Assembly (NCBI RefSeq): GCF_022539315.1
Contig: NC_066315.1
Coordinates: forward strand, 20,745,649 to 20,809,648
Source: Serinus canaria
Taxonomy: Eukaryota > Chordata > Aves > Passeriformes > Fringillidae
Length of the DNA: 64,000 bases
Direction of reading: 5' to 3'
Part shown: positions 24,701 to 39,700 of the stretch, in pieces
Position numbering within the stretch: the first letter of the stretch is position 1
How the letters are laid out: each line of letters starts with the position of its first letter
Translations under genes and position numbers: made by a program
The notes under the pieces: model-generated
Database searches by the model: none
Told to the model about the DNA's origin: nothing
The model's input: the letters and a program-made list of their open reading frames with translations, nothing else

Positions 24701-27700
24701 TTTTTTTTTTTTTTTTTTTTTTTTTGAGTGTGACTGTGTCCATCTTCTGGTTTGGATCTAGATGCCATCAACCAGGGAGCGGAATTAGAAAAAAGAAATT
24801 ATGCCAATTTATAGATCTAAAATTTCAAGGGACCACTGCCAACATCTGTCTGACTTGATGCATGAACAGACTGCTGAAGCTAAACATCCACAGCCATTTT
24901 GATTATGCATGCTAAACTTCAAATAATTTCCCTTCTTTTGAGGTTTAACTCCTTTTCAAAATGAATTATCAATAGTTCAGACCTCAATGAAGTCAGAACC
25001 ATTTTTCACCAGAAAGCACACAGGCATTAAAAAAAAAAAATCTTTAATGCTTTTGGGTAGAAATGAACATAAAGTAGTCAGAGTCAGGGAGGAGTTTAGG
25101 TGTGCTGTCTTCCTGCTTCCCTTCATATAAACCCATATGGCTCAAATGGGTAATTTATTTCAGGAAAGGGAACACTGCATCTCTCAAAACAAGAAAATAA
25201 TTAGATGTGCATCCTAGAGCTGTCTGAGGCATGTCTTACAGCCCTGTCTAGTCCTAAGCAAATTAAATCAGATGGGCCCCCAGCGTTTCTTTTACTCTAC
25301 ATGAATCAGAGGCATTAGTTGTCTCTTTCTTGTTTTTCAGTGTATGGAAATGACATTGTGGGAGACAGAGGACAAATAGCCTCCCCACAGTGGCCCAGGA
25401 GTTACCCTCCCAATTCCAATTACCAGTGGCGGATAAGCGTTAACGCTTCCCAGGTTATCCATGGCCGCATCCTGCAGATGGATATCGAAAATCATCACAG
25501 GTGCCAGTATGACAGTCTAAAGGTGATTTCATTCTGACAAGTTATTTTATTTCCATCAATTTTAGTAAAATGGACAAATAGAGAAACCCACAGGATGAAT
25601 GGGGAGCATTTCTGAGGGTGTGGTGTGGCTCACTGTTTCTGCTGTGTTGTCCTTCCAATGATTATTATTTATGGGAAGAGTATTATATATACAATAATAT
25701 GTATTCAATAATATATTCAATAATTATTTATTTATTTATACCCTTTGGCTCCCTAACAGATATTTCTGAGTTTGAAATTTACTGAAAATAAGTCCACAGT
25801 GGTACAATCCTGAATATTACTATTCAAGAATTTCAGGTCAGATACCAGACTGAAATTTGCTCTGTGCTGGTTCAGTTAAGGACAACAGCGATAGTAACAT
25901 CTCAATGTTTCTAAAAATAAAGTTATTTTAAAATCCTAGAAGGAACAATTCTTGCACCTTCTTTGCTCTCTGCATCAGTAATTTGGCTGCTGGTGGTAGA
26001 AAGGTGCCTTTTTCTTGCAGTTTGATTGTTTCTCTGTACCCCCCCGTAATATAGTTTAGCCAGGTTAACAAATAGAATAGTGGAATAGTGTGGAGTTGGA
26101 AGGGGCCTTTTACAGCTTCTCTAGTCCAACCCGCCAGCAATAAGCAGGAGCATCTTCAACACAGCACTCATAGGGCTAAGCAAAATGAACAATAGAGATT
26201 ACAACTTCTTTCTGAACTTAGCCAACATAACCACTTAAATAAGGTAAATCTCTTCTAGCTTTCTTTTTTTTTTTATAAGTAGGTAATTATTCAATTATCC
26301 TTTTTCTTTATTTGAGAAAGTTAATACTAGTTCAATATTTTCAGTTCATTATTAATTTACTGATATTCAAATGTAATATTAGTTCAAAAAGGAAAAAAAA
26401 CTTTTTCTTTCATCTCATGTCATATATTAACAGCATTTTTTCTCCTAACTCAGCCTGCCTTTCATTGTCCCTCTGAAAGCAAAATGAGTTTCTTAAACCA
26501 GCTAGACATTTAGTGAGTGTAAATCAGCATGATCTTTAATCTGACTCGAGGATCAGATCATTAATGCAATGTTAATGGTTATTTGATAATTCCTAGCTTT
26601 CTCTACTGGACATTTTTTACTGGGTGGTAGATGAGAACAAAATAAGCTTGAAAGGTGGCAAAGGAGAAACGCCTTGTAACCAGACAAGATGTTGGGTTAT
26701 AAATACATAAAATAAAGAAAATATTTCTGTATATTTATCTGATAGAATTCAAAATACACATGTTCCTCAGTGGTGGAAAAAAGATAAAGGAAAAAAGAAA
26801 AGTAATTCCTTTTCTTTCCCCTGCATATCATGGTTTTTTGGGTTTTTTCCCATCAAGGGTAAAAATTGTACCTTTGGACATTTTTTTAAAGTGGGATGTC
26901 ATTCTCTGTCCCCAAAGAGCAGCCCTGTGATAGGGAATGTGGTGAATTTCATGACTTCCATTCAGATCCTTCTTCTGTGAAAGCTTTACATTTAACTGCA
27001 TATAATGGAAAGAGAGATTTTATTTCCTTTTTATAAGAGAGGTTTCTCTCTAACTTGGATTTTTTAAAGATTCCTCACTCATTTTAAGAGGGTGATTTTC
27101 TCCTTGGAAATTTGCTGAGCATGGGGCAGATGAAAATCTGGCTCTGTGAGGAACAGCACTGTTCTTCTCTCTGCAGGTGTATGATGGGTCCACAGTTCAT
27201 TCTCGTCTTGTTGCAACGTACTGTGGTGCAGACCCTGCTTCTTTTGCATCCTCTGGCAGTTCAATGACAATCCAGTTCCAGTCAGATTCATCTGTGACTG
27301 GAAAAGGCTTTCTTTTGGAGTGGTATGCAGTGGATGCTTCTTCTGTTACACAGACCATTGCTAGAGGTGGGTTTTCAGTGAGTTTCACAGCTACAAGTTT
27401 TACAGCCAGTGATACACTCAGCTTTACTTAAAGAATTCCAAACAAACTTCCCCTCTAGAGAAAGCCCAAGTTATTAATGAGGGAAAGATTTCAGTGATAT
27501 TTTAATGAAGCATTTTACTATCTTTTAAAAAAAACTTCTAGAAACTCAGAAAAACTAATTTACAGTGTTCTAAAAATAAACATGTTGCTAGAGGATCATT
27601 TTTCTTTACATAGGTATTTAAGTAAATCTAAACATTTGTTATGCTTTCATGGAAAATTATCCCTCTTGAAAAACCATTCTAAATCATTGGCCACTGTGAC

Positions 27701-30700
27701 ATGAAACAAGCACAACAGCGTATGTTAAACTGTGGTAGATGCTCTTAGGTATTTTGTTAGATATTCCTCAAGATAAAATAGGTCACAACACTGTTGAAGC
27801 AGGTGGCACAGGAACATCCTTAAGGATGAGGATTTTCAAGTTTTATACTTCCAATCCAAACTGAAGTTGCAGAATTCCTGTATTATTTTAGCTATACACA
27901 TCATCACTGTGCCCTCATTGTGCTTTATTATAGGACTGTCATCTTATATTGCATATTCAGTTTAAAAAGAGAAGGCTTTCTTTTTTTTTGTCTTCTTGTC
28001 CATGACAGGTGCATGTGGAGGCTCTGTAACAACTGAAGAAACGCCTTCATTCCTCTTCTCACCGAGCTGGCCACTGAATTACAGAAATCTTGAGGACTGT
28101 ATGTGGCTTATCAGAGCTCCTGGATCTACTGTGGAGCTCAATATCCTGGCACTGGACATAGAATCTCACAGCTCATGCAACTATGACAAACTTATTATCA
28201 AAGATGGTGAGGAGCCAATCTTGCCCTACCCTGACAGGGTGCAGTAGAGACCCAAGGTTCAAATTCCTCAAATGCTCATCTCCACTGAGCTTAACAATCT
28301 AGATAGCAATGGGAACATGCCTTAAAACAGTAGTCTTCCTCTACTCTGAGACATTCTGCTAGTTAAAATAAAATTAGCAAAGTCTAGCAAAATGTTTGGT
28401 GATCTATAAAAATATTTCTAACTCTGTAAGGGGTAAAAGGTCCTGAAAAGCACCTTCCTGAAACTGTGAGCCACAGCAACAGGCAGGCAGATGTGGACTA
28501 ATTCAGTTTTAACACTAATGTGTTCCTTTCATCCCAGGAGACAATGGTCTTTCCCCAACACTGGCTACTCTGTGTGGACGAGAACCTCCTGGGCCAATAA
28601 GATCAACTGGAGATGCAATGTTCATCCACTTCATGTCGGATGCAAGTGTCACTGGAGCTGGGTTTAATGCCTCTTATCACAAAAGTAAGACTTCTCTCCC
28701 AGATAAATGTTTTCCTTGCTGCTAGCAATTGGGTTAGAGAGTCTGGCATTGTTAAGAGCTGTCTACAATTTAATTAATTACACGCACGTCTAATTATTCA
28801 CCTCTCATGAATGTGTTAATAAATTTCCGACTCTACAAAGGTAAAATTTGCCATTTTCTCAGCACTATAATGCAACAAAGCATGATTCAACCCAACCAGT
28901 CACTTCTCAGAAGGAAGAAAAGCATATGCCTAAGTTTATAACAGCTCAGCTGAAGGGTGAAAGAATGCTGAACTAAGAGAAAGAAATAAATGACTCAAAG
29001 CAGAAAGAGAAAAATGTAGGAGTCTGTATAAATTCTAGCAGGAATGTCAGCAATTTCCAGTAACAATCCTCCCACATGAACTCAGGAATGATGACAGATT
29101 CCTGAATGGGCTGAGGCACCAAAGAAGTGGTCAGGCAACAGTGACAACTGGGGAAGTTTTTCTGACTGGCAGCTGGAATAGATGGCAGTGTTTTGGTCTA
29201 TGGCTAGGAGCAATGTCCTCAGACAGGGTAATGATAAACTCATGCTGTGGTAGCTCCTTGACATTGCTGCCTGCCTACTCATCTGCTAAGTCTGAGAACA
29301 GTGTCACGGTCATAATTTTGATATGTCTTCTTGAAATCTATAAGCTTGTGATTTGGGAGATCATTCATCATGCACATTGCTATATGCCCCTCAGCTCTTC
29401 ATACACTCACTCCAAAATTTATTTTAACCCATCATATCTTTTAGGAGACAGGGTTTTTCTCAAAATGAATAGGTGAATAGTTGACGCTTTTGGGGTTTTC
29501 TCTTTGCTTCAACTTTTATCATTTTTTTTTCAGGTTGTGGAGGCTATTTGCACACAAGCAGGGGTGTGATAACATCCCCCAACTACCCTCAAAACTATTC
29601 TCCTAATCTAAATTGTTCCTGGCATGTAGTGGTAGCCCCTGGATCTATCATTGCTGTTCATTTTGAACAGCCTTTCCAGATTAAGAGCGAGGATACTTCC
29701 TGCATCCTTGGAGATTACCTAGAGGTGAGGTTATTGGCTGGGTCACCAAATCCTCAAAGCTATTAAACCTACTGAATCTTGTAGATTTATGTGTCAGTAG
29801 AGCAGCTCAAAATGTCATGGGGTGCAACCACCAAAAGAGAATACCAAAGATATTTCTCTCTATCTCACTCTCTCTCTTTTTTATTAATGTGCAGTAATTA
29901 ATCACTAGTTTATTAATTTCCCCTGTGGCTGGAAGCATTAAGATGGTGTGTGCACAAAGTTTACATTCCAGGGCTGTTTGCTTGAGTAACATTATCAATT
30001 TCTGTTTTAGCTGAAAAATGGGTTAGATAATGCTGCCCCACCTCTGGTGTCTGCAAGAGGGAATGGGCGATTTTGTGGAAGCAGCCCCATCTCTACCATG
30101 CACACCACAGACAATCAGCTGTTTGTCCACTTCTCTTCTGACAGTAGCAATGAGGGTCAAGGATTCAAACTGAAATATGAGGCTAAGAGTCTAGGTAAGT
30201 CTAGGTAACAAGCTTAAATTCTGCAACTTATGCATATGTAACTTGGAGTTGGTCCTCTTAAAGGTTATTTTTGTTCAAAATCCCAACCCTGGTAAAGGTG
30301 GATATCTGCAACAATGTCCTGTACTGCATGACTTCTGATCTGACACTCAGATTTCTCCTTTTAAAAGAGTATCAGGCTCACGTCACTGACCCTGAAAATA
30401 TTAAAGATAGATTTAAAAAAAAAAAAAAATAAAAGAAAGACAGACCCTTTAGTAGGGAAAGTAGCATCTGCAGTTAGGAAGACTTGTTAAAAACTCATAC
30501 AGGAAAGGAAAGTCTCCTGGAAAAAAGAACTTTATTTTGAACATGTGGTACCCCATGCAAGCGCCACATGAGGTCAGGAACTTTTCAGGGTAGTGTGTCT
30601 AGAAAGGTGGCAACATTTCTCACAAGTTTTACTCCCAGCTGAGAAAATAACATTAGTTGCCAAAGCCAACTTCTTTGAAAGAATGAACAAAATAGACACC

Positions 30701-33700
30701 AGGTCCCAGGAGGCAATCACAAACTTGGCATTTGCAGTTATCCCACTGTGTTCATAACAGACACCACTTGGCACACATGGAGACCTGTTAAACAGAATAT
30801 CTAAACAACTAAGGAGACCTGTCCATCAGCTCAAATCTTCAAGTGCTCGATTTCTGCTTACTTTCCCTGCTGCCCCAAAGAATTAGCATTACTTCAGAGA
30901 ATTCATGAGGAGAATAGGTGAAGCTGTACAATAGCATTTCTACCACTTCAATTCATGGAACTTGAGTAAAGCCCCAGGTTAAACCATTATTGCTAGAATG
31001 TAGAGGGAGTTTGGGGCAGAAAGGTTCTGGTTGAAATAAAGATATTTTTGTCAGGTAAAGGACCTGAACAAACCTTCATGTTTGCTCTGACTGGCATTCC
31101 ATGACACATTATTATCTCAGATATTTCAGTTCTTGGAAAGTAGAAGTTGGGAATAATTCACAGAAATATTAATGGGTTTGGGAATTGCATAGGAACAAAG
31201 CAAGGAATGTGTTTTTTGCTTATTTTATAAGCAATCCAAGGAAGAAGCAATAGCAGTTCAAATCAGGACCCTGAACATTTGGAAATGAGGATGACTAGGT
31301 GAGCAGGAGCACAGGAGTATAGGATTCTACTGCATTAAAATGCTCTCCCACAGCAAGCAATAAAATGCATTTGTTTTTTTGATGTGACTATATGACATCA
31401 AAAGGAAACTCTGTTGGAATATAGTGATAAGTCTTTTTTCATGATGCCTCACCCATTTCCTTTTCATGCTGTTTTTTACTGGCGATTTTTTCTTTCCCAG
31501 CCTGTGGAGGGAACATTTATATCAGTGATTTCAACCCCAGTGGATACACATCTTCCCCCAACTACCCGAGCAATTACCCTCCGCATGCTGACTGTGTCTG
31601 GACCATAACTGCTCCCAATGGACATGCAGTAGAGCTGCAATTTGAAGATCAGTTTTACATTGAACCTTCACCAAAGTACACATCCACATTGTTTCGCCTA
31701 TTTTTCTTCAGAGACTCCATTCTTATTTTTCTTTCTCTGTTACTTTCTCTAATTCCTCCCAGAGAACAAACACTTCTACATTTAAAATCAAATGGTGTTA
31801 AGAAATTTATGAGAGATCACTGAAGCTATCAGGTGATTGGCTTACATTCCTAGGATGTTGCAATGCACAATAGAAATTAGTATGACAGAAAAAGTGGAAA
31901 CATCCATGATAGAAAGGTGCTTTCTGTAAAATCCATGTCCCATAGTCCTTTCATATCCACGTTTTCAGTAATTTGGACTCTTGGGTGCTTTTAAATGGAT
32001 TGCCACCATGACACTTTGCCTCCCTCCTCCATTGCCTGCCAGCTGGTTTGCAAGGTGTCTACACATTTTGCACCCCCTGCCTGGACCATAAAACAAGGTT
32101 ATTTTCCAGCCAATGTAGCTTCATTGGTAGGGGCTGTAAGGCAAAGAAGAGCCTGTGAAGCCATATCCAGGAAAAATACTGAAGGATGGAGAATCCCAAA
32201 GGTGTCCTTTCTAGCATCCGGGACACTGCACCATTCTGAAGGCAAAGCTTATAGTTAAGATATTTTGGGTCTTTGTATGCCCACCTAATTAGACCCCAAA
32301 ATTGAATTTTTATTTCCTTAATCTTCTTGTTGTTGTCCCTTAATTCAGCACTTCTCAGTGAGACTAATAGGGAGTATCTGCTGAATCTGAATCCTGCCAA
32401 TAAAATGTATTTAAGATGATCACAACTACTTCACCAGTGCTGTTCATATCCCGACCCAGAATTTGCTCCTGTCAGAACTGATTTGATCATAGACTGAGTT
32501 TTAGATGAATCTTTCTCAATGTTTCTAGCACTTCTTCTGATTCAATTATTACATAACTGCAATAGAGTATGATCTTGTTGATTCTGTCCTGGTCTCACTG
32601 CATGGAAACCAATCTAATTCACTACAGCTTCATGCCTTTGTGCACATACTGGAATGGTTTTGAACCACTACTGCCATACACTGAAAAGAAAATTGTCTCC
32701 TTTTCCAGCTGCACTTCCAGTTACCTCGAGCTGCGCAGCGGTGCTGACTCCAGTGCCCCCCTCATTGCCAAGCTCTGTGGAGGTTTGATGCCAGGCTCAC
32801 AGAGATCCTCAGGAGCTGTCATGTACCTGAGGTTCAGGTCTGACAACAGTGCCACACACGTGGGATTCAATGCTAAATACTCCATTGGTAATGCTTGCAT
32901 TTATCAGTTTCTATGATTTTAAAGAAGATTTTGGTTTCAAGTGTTAGACTTTTGTAAAAGGGTTTAAATCAGACCAGTGGGATGGGCTGACAGGAACATG
33001 CCTCTTTCAGTTACTGCTAGAGCTAAGGCATCAGCAAATCAGCATGTTCTGCACCTAGGAAGAGCTGAAAATTAAGGAAATATTAATAGGAAAGAGCTCA
33101 TAGACCAGCAGTAGCAGAAACAGCTACTGGATAACCACTTGCCAAAGCCAGTTGTCAAAGAAGCAGTAGGAAAAAGGTCTGTGTGGATAAAGTCATGTAA
33201 CATGGTTTGATTTTCAGCCTGCAAACTTAGTGTCACTTTCCTGAGCAGGTTTCTGGCAGGGAATGTGAAGATCAGCTGAGAACTGGCAGTAGAAGAACAA
33301 ATTAGGAGTGTCTCTATGTAAATGTAAATAGGCCTATAATAAAGCTGCTAGATAAACAGGGGCAGCATAATAATGAACTGAAAAAGGAATGAGCTATGAG
33401 AACCATTATTTGCCATCTGGGGAAGAAATACTTCAGTTACTTGTTCTCAAGCTGCAAAAGCAGGGTTAGAAAGCACTAGATAAGAATTTAAATTCAAGAA
33501 AAAACAGTCCTTGATCAGATTCAGAATTTTGATACTTTTTTTGGGTTTGATGATGTTAATAATCTTCCAAGAATAAAATCCATTATGTTAGTATCACTTA
33601 TATAGGAAAGCTTAAGACAGTTAATTTCTCAAAGAGAAAGCAGTGAACTATATTGTTTTATACAGAATTTTGCTCAGTGCATTAGATCTGAAACACTAAA

Positions 33701-36700
33701 GCCAAAATAGAGTGCTATCATATTTCTGAATGTGAAAAACTGAAGAAACTTGCATATATACATATATTTATTAGTATATGAAGCCATAATTTACATTTAA
33801 CTGTATCAGATTTACAGTATCTTAGCTGAATGCCAGCCATCTTGAAGCAAAGCACTAATGACTCATAGAACTGACAGTATGAACAAACTGTTACTGCCAT
33901 GAAAAGTAACTAACAGACACAGAATCCACTAAAAGAAAAAATCCACCTGGGAATATTGTTTCATAGAATCATAGGATATCCTGATTTGGAAAGGAATCAC
34001 AAGGATGATCAAGGTCCAGCTCCTGGACCTACACATGACCACCCTCAGAATCCCACCATGTGCCTGTAAGCACATGTTTGCTGTATGCCTTACTACTACA
34101 AACTTATGTTTGCAGGTACTGCAGAGAAATGAATGTTCAGAGAGAGAGAATATAAAATTAATAGTTGTTTTACACATTGTGCAGTGATTACTCACTAAGG
34201 CATCACAAGGAGTGAATGGAAGGCATGGAAGGAAAAGGGAGTCTGAACTACAACTGTTGACCCAAACCAGAAGTCAACTTTTGTCTGTCATAAAGAATTG
34301 AGTTCCACACTTAGCAAGTTTCATTTCTTTTTAATTTACCTGTTACATGTTTGCAAGGCTTTCTGGTAAATAGGGACATAGAGATTGGATTGAAAATTGT
34401 GAATTTATCCAAATTATAAGAGATAGGAAAGAGAGAAAGGGATGTTTGCAATGGCAAGGTGTGTGTGGGTATTGGGGGGATGTGAAAAAATAAAACATAA
34501 CAGCAACCAGGACTGATTGAATTAGATTGAGAACATGAAAGATTTTTAATTGGAAGGCAACTCCTGTCTTATTAACACAGTTAGAGAACAAGTCAGTTGT
34601 ACCTTGTAAGTCTTATTTAGGAGAAAGATCATCTCTGTGACGTTCTTTAGTCCAAATAATATTCTTCTTTTTGCAGCTCCCTGTGGTGGGACAGTGATAG
34701 GACAAACTGGTATCATCGAAAGCACAGGGTATCCTGACCTTCATTATCAAGACAACCTGTTGTGTGAATGGTTTCTGCAGGGTCCAAGGGGCCACTATCT
34801 TACCATCAGACTAGAAGGCCTAGATATCCAAAGCTCTGCTGGGTGCACAAATGACTTCGTGGAGATCCGAGAATACAACGCTTCTGGTCTGAGAATTATT
34901 TCAGTGCTTTCCTTCCCCTCCCTAGAACTACTAGGAAACCTCACCTGAGGTTCTTAAAAGCATTTCCCTTTGGGTATAAAGTGAGCCTTTTCAATGTGCA
35001 GTATTTTCTTGTGTCTACCTTGCTTCATAGTACAAAATAAGGTGAACAAAACCCTTCTATTTGCCAGCAATAACTCAATTCCACTAGTTTACTCCTGCCT
35101 GTCCAGTTAAATTGACCTTTCAATATAAATATAAATAATATATTAATATCAATTTTTCTTTCTCTATGTGATTTTTGCAGGAAATTTGTTGGGCAGGTAC
35201 TGTGGTAATACTCTCCCTGATGCTGTGGACACCTCTGACAGTTTTGCCTATGTCAAGTTTGTCACTGATGGATCAGTCAATGCCCGGGGATTCAGACTGC
35301 GCTTCGATTCCAGTACTGAAGGTTGGATTTGTAGGGTTGAAATATACTCTCAGGGAGCAACCTATACCACAGACCATAGTCAGAAATGTCTCAGTCTTGC
35401 CACAATGAGAGGCTTGTATTATATGGCATCAAAGCCTGTGGGTCACCCAGGCTTCTGAAGCCTTTGATGAGTCCTTCAGAGAAGGAAATATTAACAATTA
35501 GACTAAAAGGAGTTGCTGTGGTCAGTTAATATTCAGCTGCTTATATGGCTGAGTGATAAAGACTGGCAGGAACTTGGCTGTTTAGACAAACATATGGACA
35601 GGGTAGTGGGATCAAATCAACCTCACAGGATCTCTTTTTCTCACAATATTGATTTTTTATTTTTTGGCTACAATTCTATAAGCAATGCTTTACTCTGAGA
35701 AGTGTACCAATATTTGTATATTTCAGAATGTGGTGGGGATCTTACTGCACCTGTTGGAACATTTACTTCACCCAACTATCCCAACCTATACCCGCATAAC
35801 CGAGTGTGTGAATGGAGGATCACAGTGGAAGAAGGCCGACGTGTGACCCTAACCTTTAATGACATGAAAACTGAAGAGCACTGGAGCTGCTCATCAGATT
35901 ATGTGGCTGTGAGTATTGGGTGTAGAGTCAGAAACTGCTCTTCCTAATCCCTTTGGGGAGAATTAATGGATGTAATAAAGCTGAAAAGTCACTTACAGAC
36001 CCATATATGGTTTTCAGACAAATCATAATTTAATCTGGGGAAAGCAGATAAATGAGAGAAAGTTATCACTGTGGAGCATCTAACCTTATATCCTTGTTTT
36101 GGGGTATGGAAATTTTGAAATTGTGGCCCAGGCAGAGTAGAAGTCTTCAAGGAATCACTGAAGTTGTCTTTTTATCAATTATGAAAAATTTTCTTGGGTT
36201 TTTGAAAGCTTTCAATGTCTCTTTTCTGGGCAAACAAAATCCATCAGTCAGATCCAGGTTTTATTGACTTAGGAAGTATCTACTGCTGTTGTTACTTTTT
36301 GCTGTCCATTGAAAAAAAAAAAAAAAAAGAAAATAGAAAAAGACAGAGATTGCAGCAAATGGCTGCTCTGAACTAAAGATAGAGAAACCCCAGGAAACTC
36401 TACTTGTATATCACTCTCCATCTTGAAAAAAGGTAGATATTGGTTACTTTATCATGTTTATTTTTGATTTCTGGTTATTTAGTGAAAAAAAATTCAAGCC
36501 TGGCACACAGACCTGGACCTGGTCAGATGTACAAATGCCTCAAAAATATGATTCCTCTGAAATTGCAGGAATGTGAAGTAGAGTTTAGCTTCCCACTTCC
36601 TCAGATAAGATGTGCAAACACAGGAATTAACTGTAGGATGATCAGAAGCCAATCTAAGTTCAAGCATGGGGGTCTGAAGTAGCCATTCAACCCCTGAGGT

Positions 36701-39700
36701 TTGTAGATGATGTTTCCCTTGTTTTTCTTCACAGGTACTTTAGACAAACCTTTGGCAGCTGTCTTTTTGTCAGATAATGACCTCTTACAGGGAAAATTTT
36801 TCCTGATGGCTTTTATGCCTTCAACACTCTAATATATTCCAAGTCTCAGTGGGAAACATCATTTCTGTCTTGCTTGTACTGCAGAGTAGAAAGAAGGAAA
36901 TTAATTGCTAGGCTAAAGAGTGCTTGAAGGAAACAGAGCAAAATATTCCTGAATCATCAAAAAGTGAAATGTTTGAAATAATCAGAAATGCCCACCAGCA
37001 CTCAGTATGTTGGAGAAGATTTTGATAAAGCTTGTGTTGGCTTTAACAAGAATACAGATTCTGAATTGAAATGAAATTAATATGATCAGGAACTGGCATT
37101 ATTAAGTGATCGAATATATAAATATTGAGCTAAACCACAGTGTTCTTCTCAATAAAATTATTTCCATTTCTGTTTGGAAAGGAGAGAGGGGGGGAGGGGG
37201 AGAGAATTATTTGTATTTCACCAAAATAAGCAAGTTATTTTTGATGTTTACTTCAGGGCCTCATCCACTCAAGGCAATGAAAGTTTCTTCCAAGGTTTGG
37301 GTAAATTTGAGAACTAACCCCTTGTGAGGGACATCAGAGAATTTTGTATTAAAGAGTGTAAACACTCTTAAATGACACAGGAGATGCTCATGTGACTGTA
37401 TACTGGTGTCATAAGAGTTTATTTTGACTCCACAGGTTTACAATGGCCTTGGGCAAAGCTCTCCCCAGCTGGCCAAGCTGTGTGGGGAGGTAAATCCAGG
37501 CACTGAGGTGAAATCCACTGGGAACACAATGAAAGTCATTTTGGTGACAGACATGTCCCGTGCTGCCCGAGGCTTCAGTGTCTCATACACCTCTAGTGAA
37601 GATGCAGGTAGTGTATGTGTTTTATCTAAGTGATGATCTCTGGCAAGTCATTTCATAGCTAGAGTACTGGCACATATACAACAAAATTACCTAAACAGAT
37701 AACAAATCTCTGACACCTTTTTTCTCTTTCATCTCTGAATGGGAATAGATATTTATCTTTAATTAGCTGAAAGAACTTGAAAAAAAATGGAGAATCTCTG
37801 TGAGCAATGGACTTCATGTGGTTTTTTATGGATCACAGTCCCTGCTGTCCCTACTGATTTATTTTTTGTACAGAGTCTTGAGTAAGAGATAGTCTGAAGC
37901 AGCTTTATTCCATGAAAACTTTCAAAAAGCACAGTGCTATAGACAAATTGAATAATTTAAGTGCTTCCTTACTACTCAGGGGGGTAATTAAGTCATTGTA
38001 GCTTGTGAAAGAGTGCAGCTAACCTACTTTTGCAAGCTCAGCCTCCAGAGAGGAGGCAGCTGGCAAAGCCTTACTACTACAGCCTTGAGCCTTTTGAACT
38101 TATTTTCCAGCTCCCACCCCAAGCATCCTACTATGGCATTGAGAGTATCTTCCATAAATTCTTTTCTCTTGAGCCTAGAATGAGTAGGGCTGAGCAGTAC
38201 TGAACTGAAGCTGTAGTGAGATTTTATCAAAATATTAAATAATGCCTGTTATATTGATAGTGATGCTGAAATATTTTATTTGATCCTGTAAATAATTGTT
38301 CTTTGCTTTACGTGTGTGTTTTTAAAGACTTGCCAGTAAATTCCAGGGAAGCAGGGAAGAATTCTCTTGTACAGAGCAGTAAGTTATAAAAAAGTTAGAA
38401 GATGGAAAAGGTTTTGATCTAATCACCACGTGCTTTCTGATGTGAGCATACCTGAATGAAGTGGGGCAAAATTTGTCCTCATACAAGAATTATTACTACT
38501 TTTAAATAATCCATATTTTGTTTCTGCAGTTTGTGGTGGAATCCTGATGGCACATACAGGTGGGGAATTGTCTTCTCCTGGTTATGATGGCATCAGAAAT
38601 TACACAAGTAGCCTGAACTGCGAATGGATCATTGAAAATCCCTCTTACTATAATTCATCCATTTATATATCTTTTGAGGATTTCCACTTGGAAGATCACC
38701 AGAACTGCCATTATGACTACCTAGAGCTACGAATAGGTTTGTATATTCAGCAGGAGAATGGATGAAGCCTATCAAGATTCTGGTTGTACAACTCTGTTTG
38801 TGCCAAATCTCATTGATATATATTTCCAGGGAGTGGCTGTTGTAGAATCTGTACATTTAAGAGTGTTCAAATCCTGTCTTCCATGTTGCATCCATGTTAG
38901 AAAGGGATTTCACCACCAGAGGAAAGGATGCATGGATTTGGTCATGTGTTCTTTCAGGGGAGAAAATGGAAAACTAAATGTATATTCTGGGGACATAAAT
39001 AGTTTTGCTGTTTGCAATAATCACCTGACTCTCTCTTTACATGGGACAATATGAATTTCACTTCATTTGCCTTGAGACATGGCATTTGCAGTTATCAAAA
39101 TAATTTATTTGGTGAACTCCCCATTCTCTCCCTGGTCCTGAAATATCTCCAGGGACAGCAGGAATGGAGTAAAGAATGTTTGAATTATTCATGACCTCTG
39201 GACTGCACACCCACTTCACATCCATTTTTGTGTTCTATAGGATGACTCTTCAAAAATAAATGCTTATTTCCAGTGAGAATACATTGCAAAACACAGACTA
39301 ATGCATTTTAAATGAAAAAAAAAAAATCAAAGGATTATTGCACCAGTTATATCCCTGCATATTTGAGCATCTTTATCCACAAGAGCAAGCAACTGGAAAT
39401 GTCACATGGAAGTCGCTCAGCGAATGCCAAATGTAGTATGAAAGCTGCAGCTGTCTTCATGGAAAGGCTGTACCTGCAAGTCCCAGAGACAGCAGGTTTT
39501 AATTTACCAGGAAATGCTTTCTGAAACATGTGAAAAGGCTGAGAGCAGCAATCTGTCCCATCCTTATTTGCACTCATTTGAGCAAGAGCTTTTGGTTGTG
39601 TAGCATTGGTTTGTCCTGTGCAGAGCCACACCCTGCATGTCTGTGTAGCCTAGAAGTTCTCTTCCAAATAATAGAAAAGAACTCAGAGAAAGAAACAGTA

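Noticed and set aside
37183..37203. G-rich purine stretch as a possible G-quadruplex
   Set aside because: Only two long G runs are present, so a stable intramolecular quadruplex is not supported.
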